Shown piece after piece: positions 60,575-64,000 of a DNA stretch of 64,000 nt. Each line of letters opens with the position of its first letter. Position 1 is the first letter of the stretch. Position numbers and translations under genes: made by a program. The DNA comes from JABAQJ01 sp046327745 (lineage in GTDB: Bacteria; Gemmatimonadota; Gemmatimonadetes; Gemmatimonadales; Gemmatimonadaceae): the NCBI GenBank assembly GCA_046327745.1, contig JAXLXV010000017.1, forward strand, positions 88,072 to 152,071, read 5' to 3'. The notes under the pieces were generated by a model. It worked only from the letters and a program-made list of their open reading frames with translations. It was not told where the DNA came from and made no database searches.

Positions 60575-62590
60575 TCACATCTTGGGCTTGAGGTACTTGT
60601 CGTACCAGGCCAAGTAGCGTTGCAGCCGGTCCCGCTGATAGCTCGGCACCGTGATGCCATGGAATTGGTTGGGATACACGATCATTTGCGTATCAATGCC
60701 CTGGCTCTTCAGGGCCGTGTACATCTGTTCGCCGCCTGTCACAGGCACATTGAAGTCCTTCTCGCCCCCCAGGAACAGCGTGGGTGTCTTGATCTTGTCT
60801 GCGTGCCAGAAGGGATACGAGAGCTTCTCCCACAACTTCGGGTTCTTCCACGGATCGCCGAGTTCGTTGGCGTATTGATAGATGTACTGGTCGGTGCCGT
60901 ACATCGTCGTCTGCAACGCGCTACCGGCGCCACTCGTTGCGGCCTTGAATCGCGTGGTGGTGGCGATGGTGTAATCGGTGAGAATGCCACCGTAACTCCA
61001 ACCACCGATGCCTAACCGTTCAGGGTCCGCGACTCCCGCCGCCACGACATGATCCACGGCAGCCAGCAGGTCCTGCACCTCCTTGTTTCCCCAATCTGCG
61101 AAGATGGCCTTCTGATAATCCTGCCCGCGGCCAGACGACCCCCGATAGTTGGCAGCAATCACGGCGTACCCGTTGGCGGCGAAGAGCTCGCGCTCGAACG
61201 AGAAACTGTGCTGATCCTGGCCATTGGGACCACCGTGAATGCGCAGCAGGGTGGGCATCTTCGTGCCCGGCTGGTAGCCGGCGGGCTTCACCAGCAGGCC
61301 GTTGACGATTGTGCCGTCCTTGCCCTCGGCTGAGAAGTCCTCGGTGGTCGCCAGTTGCAACTCGGATAGCCACGCATCGTTTTCGTGCGTCAGGGCGCGA
61401 AGCGCGCCGTGTTCCACCGCTTGGACCTCATTGGGCTTATCGGCAGTGCCGGCAACCACCGCCATGTGCTCCTTGCCACCAACGGCCACCTCGCTCACCA
61501 CCCGACGGCCCTCGATCAGCCGTTCCACCCGTCCGTCGGCAACGTTGACGCGCGCCAGATGTTGGGCTCGGTCATCGGAGATGAGGACGAGGATGGAGGC
61601 TCCATCAGCCGCAAATTCCGCATCACTCACGGGCCGGTCGAGCTGTTCAGTGAGGACCCGCGCCTCGCCGCCCTGTGCCGGAACGATGGCCAATCGATTC
61701 AGCGAGTACGCCGACAACTCGGGCGCGCTCCCCTGCAGGTAAGCGATCCACTTGCCGTCCGGCGACCAAGCGGGTCGACCACCATCCGGCCCGTTGAACG
61801 TCGTGAGCTGGCGGACCTGCGCACCGGCCCGCGCCTCGATGACAAAGATATCTGCGTTGTTCAGTCGGTCGGGATCACCAGATCGCTCACTGACAAAGGC
61901 GATCCGCGAGCCATCCGGCGACCAGGCGGGGTTGGCATCGTCGTACGGCCCACTGGTGAGCTGAGTTGCCTTCTTGCTGTCCAGATCAAACACCCAGAGG
62001 TGGTTGCGTCGGTCGCCGAGGTACCCTTCCACATCGCGCTTGAAGGCATACCGATCAATCACGATCGGCTTTGGCGTCTTGGCGGCTGCCGCCGAGTCTT
62101 TTGGCGCCTCGGGCTCGGGGTCCTGGGAAACAAACACCAGGCGCTTGCTGTCCGGCGACCAGGCATAAGATCCGACGCCGCCTTTGTGATCCGTCAGCTT
62201 AAACGCCTCACCACCCGCGCGGTCCAGGAGCCACACCTGTCCGCCATTCTTCGCATCCCCGCGCGACGCCACGAAAGAGAGGTAACGCCCATCCGGACTC
62301 CACCGCGGCGACGACTCGCCGTCAGGCGTGTGGGTGAGCTGCACGGTGCGGCCATCGCTCCAGTGCGTCATGTAGACGTCACTGTTCGACTTGTCGCGCA
62401 CGGAATCCAGCTGCGAGACGACGTAAGCCACCCACTCGCCATCTGGCGACACCTGCGCGTCACGCACCGTGCGCACGCGGTACAGGTCATCCAGACGAAG
62501 GGACCGCTTGCCCTGCGCCACCGCAGGGTGCAGGGGCGACAGGCCCACCAGGCAAGCCAGGGCGATCAGCAGTCGTTCAAACTTCTTCAT
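60575..62590 (-). CDS. Secreted S9-family prolyl-oligopeptidase-type serine peptidase
   Basis: A 671-residue periplasmic peptidase with signal peptide (LLIALACLVGLSPLHPAVAQ). The first 400 residues form a TolB-like beta-propeller (VSPDGEWVAYVV, WSPDGRYLSFVA, WSPDSKRLVFVS, WSPDGSRIAFVS). The C-terminal alpha/beta hydrolase has nucleophile GGWSYGG, the Asp region PTLFLGGEKDFNVP and His in PNQFHGI. Closest to dipeptidyl-peptidase/acylaminoacyl-peptidase members. ATG 62590 precedes the signal; GTG 62599 is an alternative. It is ten bases from the ECF sigma gene downstream and on the same strand as the CocE-type gene upstream, so these may be co-transcribed. Confidence 0.92.
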   Translation of the reverse strand: MKKFERLLIALACLVGLSPLHPAVAQGKRSLRLDDLYRVRTVRDAQVSPDGEWVAYVVSQLDSVRDKSNSDVYMTHWSDGRTVQLTHTPDGESSPRWSPDGRYLSFVASRGDAKNGGQVWLLDRAGGEAFKLTDHKGGVGSYAWSPDSKRLVFVSQDPEPEAPKDSAAAAKTPKPIVIDRYAFKRDVEGYLGDRRNHLWVFDLDSKKATQLTSGPYDDANPAWSPDGSRIAFVSERSGDPDRLNNADIFVIEARAGAQVRQLTTFNGPDGGRPAWSPDGKWIAYLQGSAPELSAYSLNRLAIVPAQGGEARVLTEQLDRPVSDAEFAADGASILVLISDDRAQHLARVNVADGRVERLIEGRRVVSEVAVGGKEHMAVVAGTADKPNEVQAVEHGALRALTHENDAWLSELQLATTEDFSAEGKDGTIVNGLLVKPAGYQPGTKMPTLLRIHGGPNGQDQHSFSFERELFAANGYAVIAANYRGSSGRGQDYQKAIFADWGNKEVQDLLAAVDHVVAAGVADPERLGIGGWSYGGILTDYTIATTTRFKAATSGAGSALQTTMYGTDQYIYQYANELGDPWKNPKLWEKLSYPFWHADKIKTPTLFLGGEKDFNVPVTGGEQMYTALKSQGIDTQMIVYPNQFHGITVPSYQRDRLQRYLAWYDKYLKPKM

Positions 62591-62641
62591 GACAGGCACT
62601 CGGTGTGGACAGGTGAAGCTGACGGGGAGTCAAGTGACGAC

Positions 62642-64000
62642 CTAACGTGGTACGACCGAAATCTCGATCTGTGACGGCCGGGTGACGGTACGGTACACGC
62701 GATGGGTCTGGGCTTTATAGTCGGACGGCGTGGCCAGAAAGATGTTCGGAACGAACGTCTGCGGATTGCGATCGTACAACGGAAACCACGTACTCTGCAC
62801 CTGCACCATGATGCGATGCCCGGTCCGGAAGGTGTAGGCTTGCTGGTGAAGGTCCACGGTGATCGGAATGGGCGTGTTGGCTGGGATGGGGGTCGCTTTG
62901 TCGAATCCCTTCCAGTACCGGCCACGCATGATCTCGCTCGCGACCATGAGCTGATAACCGCGCATCGTTTCGCGCTTCAGGGAATCCGGGTAGACGTCGA
63001 TCAACTTCACCACCCAGTCGGCGTCAGTCCCGGTGGTCGACGCAAACAGCCGGGCCGTGATGTCGCCGGCCACCACAAGGTCTTCGGTCAGTGGGTCGGT
63101 CTCCCACACCAACACGTCAGGGCGCCCCGTGACGAAGCGCTGATCGCGCACCAGCCACGTTTCCCACTCCACATACGAGGGAATCGGTCGCGGACGATAC
63201 GGCACGGGATGCGCGGGATCGGACACAAAGGCGTCCGCCCCCGTCGGCGAGGACGGTGGGGCGAATGACAAGCGGCCCTGTTCGCGCACGTACAAGGCAC
63301 GCTTGGACGCTTGCGATGGCGGCCACGTATCGTAGGTCTTCCAGGCATTGACCCCGGCGTCAAACACCGTGGCCTCCGGCACCGGCGGACCCGCGCGATC
63401 CTTCAGGTAGTGCGCAAAGAAACGAGCTTGCAGCTGGCGGAAGTCGTCGCCCGTCTTGCGCTCAAAGTGGATCGATCCAAGGGAGTCGCCAAGCTCGTCA
63501 TACCACTGGCCGTGGAACCACGGACCAATCACCAGAAAATTCTTGTGCGCGGCGTCCGTCGCCTCCAGCGACTTGTACGACGCCTGCGGACCAAAGCCAT
63601 CCTCCTGATCCCACCACCCACCGACGGTCAGCGTCGGAATGTCCGTGTGCTTCAGGTAGCGCTGCACGGCGCGCCCCTGCCACACGCTGTCATATGCGGG
63701 ATGGGCAATGAATCGTTGCCAGGTGGGCCACTTGTTCGCGCCGGTGGCGCGCCCCAGCGAGTCCAAGCTGGGAAAGCTTCGATACCAGTCGTACGTGTCC
63801 CAGCGCGTGATGCGCAGTGGACCGGTGCCGGCCTGACGCGACTCGCGGCCAGACACCCACTCAATGCCGTACGACTGCCGAAACGCTCCTTGATGGAAGA
63901 AATCGTCGCCCATCCACGTGTCGACCATCGGCGCCTGGGGACTCATGGCGCGCAACGCGGGGTGTGGTTCCACCATGGCGGCGTTCACGAGAAAGCCTGG
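62642..64000 (-). CDS. CocE/NonD-family (S15-type) hydrolase, 5' partial
   Basis: The C-terminal 450 or so residues of a CocE/X-Pro dipeptidyl-peptidase (S15)-type hydrolase; its start lies beyond base 64000. The frame is open to the window edge, where PGFLVNAAMVEPHP resembles the residues just after the catalytic Ser of the GxSYxG motif. Later family blocks: the Asp segment IPTLTVGGWWDQEDG, the His segment VIGPWFHGQW, and the C-terminal jelly roll (RVRDVLVWETDPLTEDLVVAGDI-like, ITARLFASTTGTDADWVVKLIDVYPD). Members hydrolyse esters, amides or peptide bonds. Followed 52 bases later by the S9 peptidase gene. Confidence 0.9.
   Translation of the reverse strand, partial: PGFLVNAAMVEPHPALRAMSPQAPMVDTWMGDDFFHQGAFRQSYGIEWVSGRESRQAGTGPLRITRWDTYDWYRSFPSLDSLGRATGANKWPTWQRFIAHPAYDSVWQGRAVQRYLKHTDIPTLTVGGWWDQEDGFGPQASYKSLEATDAAHKNFLVIGPWFHGQWYDELGDSLGSIHFERKTGDDFRQLQARFFAHYLKDRAGPPVPEATVFDAGVNAWKTYDTWPPSQASKRALYVREQGRLSFAPPSSPTGADAFVSDPAHPVPYRPRPIPSYVEWETWLVRDQRFVTGRPDVLVWETDPLTEDLVVAGDITARLFASTTGTDADWVVKLIDVYPDSLKRETMRGYQLMVASEIMRGRYWKGFDKATPIPANTPIPITVDLHQQAYTFRTGHRIMVQVQSTWFPLYDRNPQTFVPNIFLATPSDYKAQTHRVYRTVTRPSQIEISVVPR

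Noticed and set aside
1..64000. CRISPR array, prophage, IS element, tRNA or rRNA
   Set aside because: No regularly spaced repeats, transposase, integrase, phage structural genes or cloverleaf sequences were seen.

Overview
The window is GC-rich chromosomal DNA packed with genes on both strands. It carries TonB-dependent receptors, outer-membrane and lipoprotein genes, exported multihaem cytochromes, an exosortase, and a Ser/Thr kinase with TPRs next to an ECF sigma factor and S9/S15 peptidases. This points to a Gram-negative, probably Gemmatimonadota or Acidobacteriota-like bacterium. That is an inference from gene style; there is no rRNA or tRNA gene to prove it. I see no IS element, prophage, CRISPR array, integrase or tRNA.

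Layout. 1-470: 3' part of an organomercurial lyase (MerB) gene whose second catalytic Cys codon is an in-frame TGA followed by a bacterial SECIS-like hairpin, so it is probably a selenoprotein. It is invisible to ordinary ORF calling. 479-4605: MFS exporter, kelch lipoprotein and a small membrane protein, with a CRP-type palindrome between the divergent pair. 4774-11464: exported diheme cytochrome c, octahaem cytochrome-TPR protein, a small secreted protein and a TonB-dependent receptor. 11537-18638: glycerophosphodiesterase, Ig-like lipoprotein, tandem DUF2892 protein, exosortase-EpsI-esterase operon, VanZ protein and a lipoprotein. 18942-23463: translationally coupled oxidoreductase, DUF885 protein and peptide-binding lipoprotein. 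23474-28246: membrane-anchored LuxR regulator, DUF2231 protein, two-subunit GMC dehydrogenase, and a FkbM methyltransferase in a looser, lower-GC patch. 28302-31202: two Dpp/Opp permeases without ATPases, and a beta-propeller protein.

31178-36828: carboxylate uptake. A TctA permease and a fused TctC-TctB protein face a MatB-like acyl-CoA synthetase and MatC-like carrier, suggesting import and CoA activation of malonate or a similar acid. 36942-41131: BlaI-type repressor, BlaR1-type M56 peptidase with a HEAT-like tail in place of the penicillin-binding sensor, and a DUF2723 membrane protein. Nearly identical palindromes precede blaI and the DUF2723 gene, suggesting one regulon. 41363-44880: F420-type dinucleotide-binding reductase, tyrosine phenol-lyase with the diagnostic active-site residues, and a Tat-exported GH29 fucosidase. 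44956-51161: complete hypABCDE operon diverging from hypF, with no hydrogenase structural gene in the window. 51394-56377: beta-barrel protein, UbiA prenyltransferase, exported MsrA, AAHS-type MFS carrier and TesB thioesterase. 56556-64000: small exported protein, Ser/Thr kinase, ECF sigma factor, S9 peptidase and the 3' part of a CocE/S15 hydrolase.

A heptamer, GTTAGGC/GCCTAAC, recurs on both strands through genes and gaps far more often than composition predicts, and it accounts for most of the rare TTA leucine codons.
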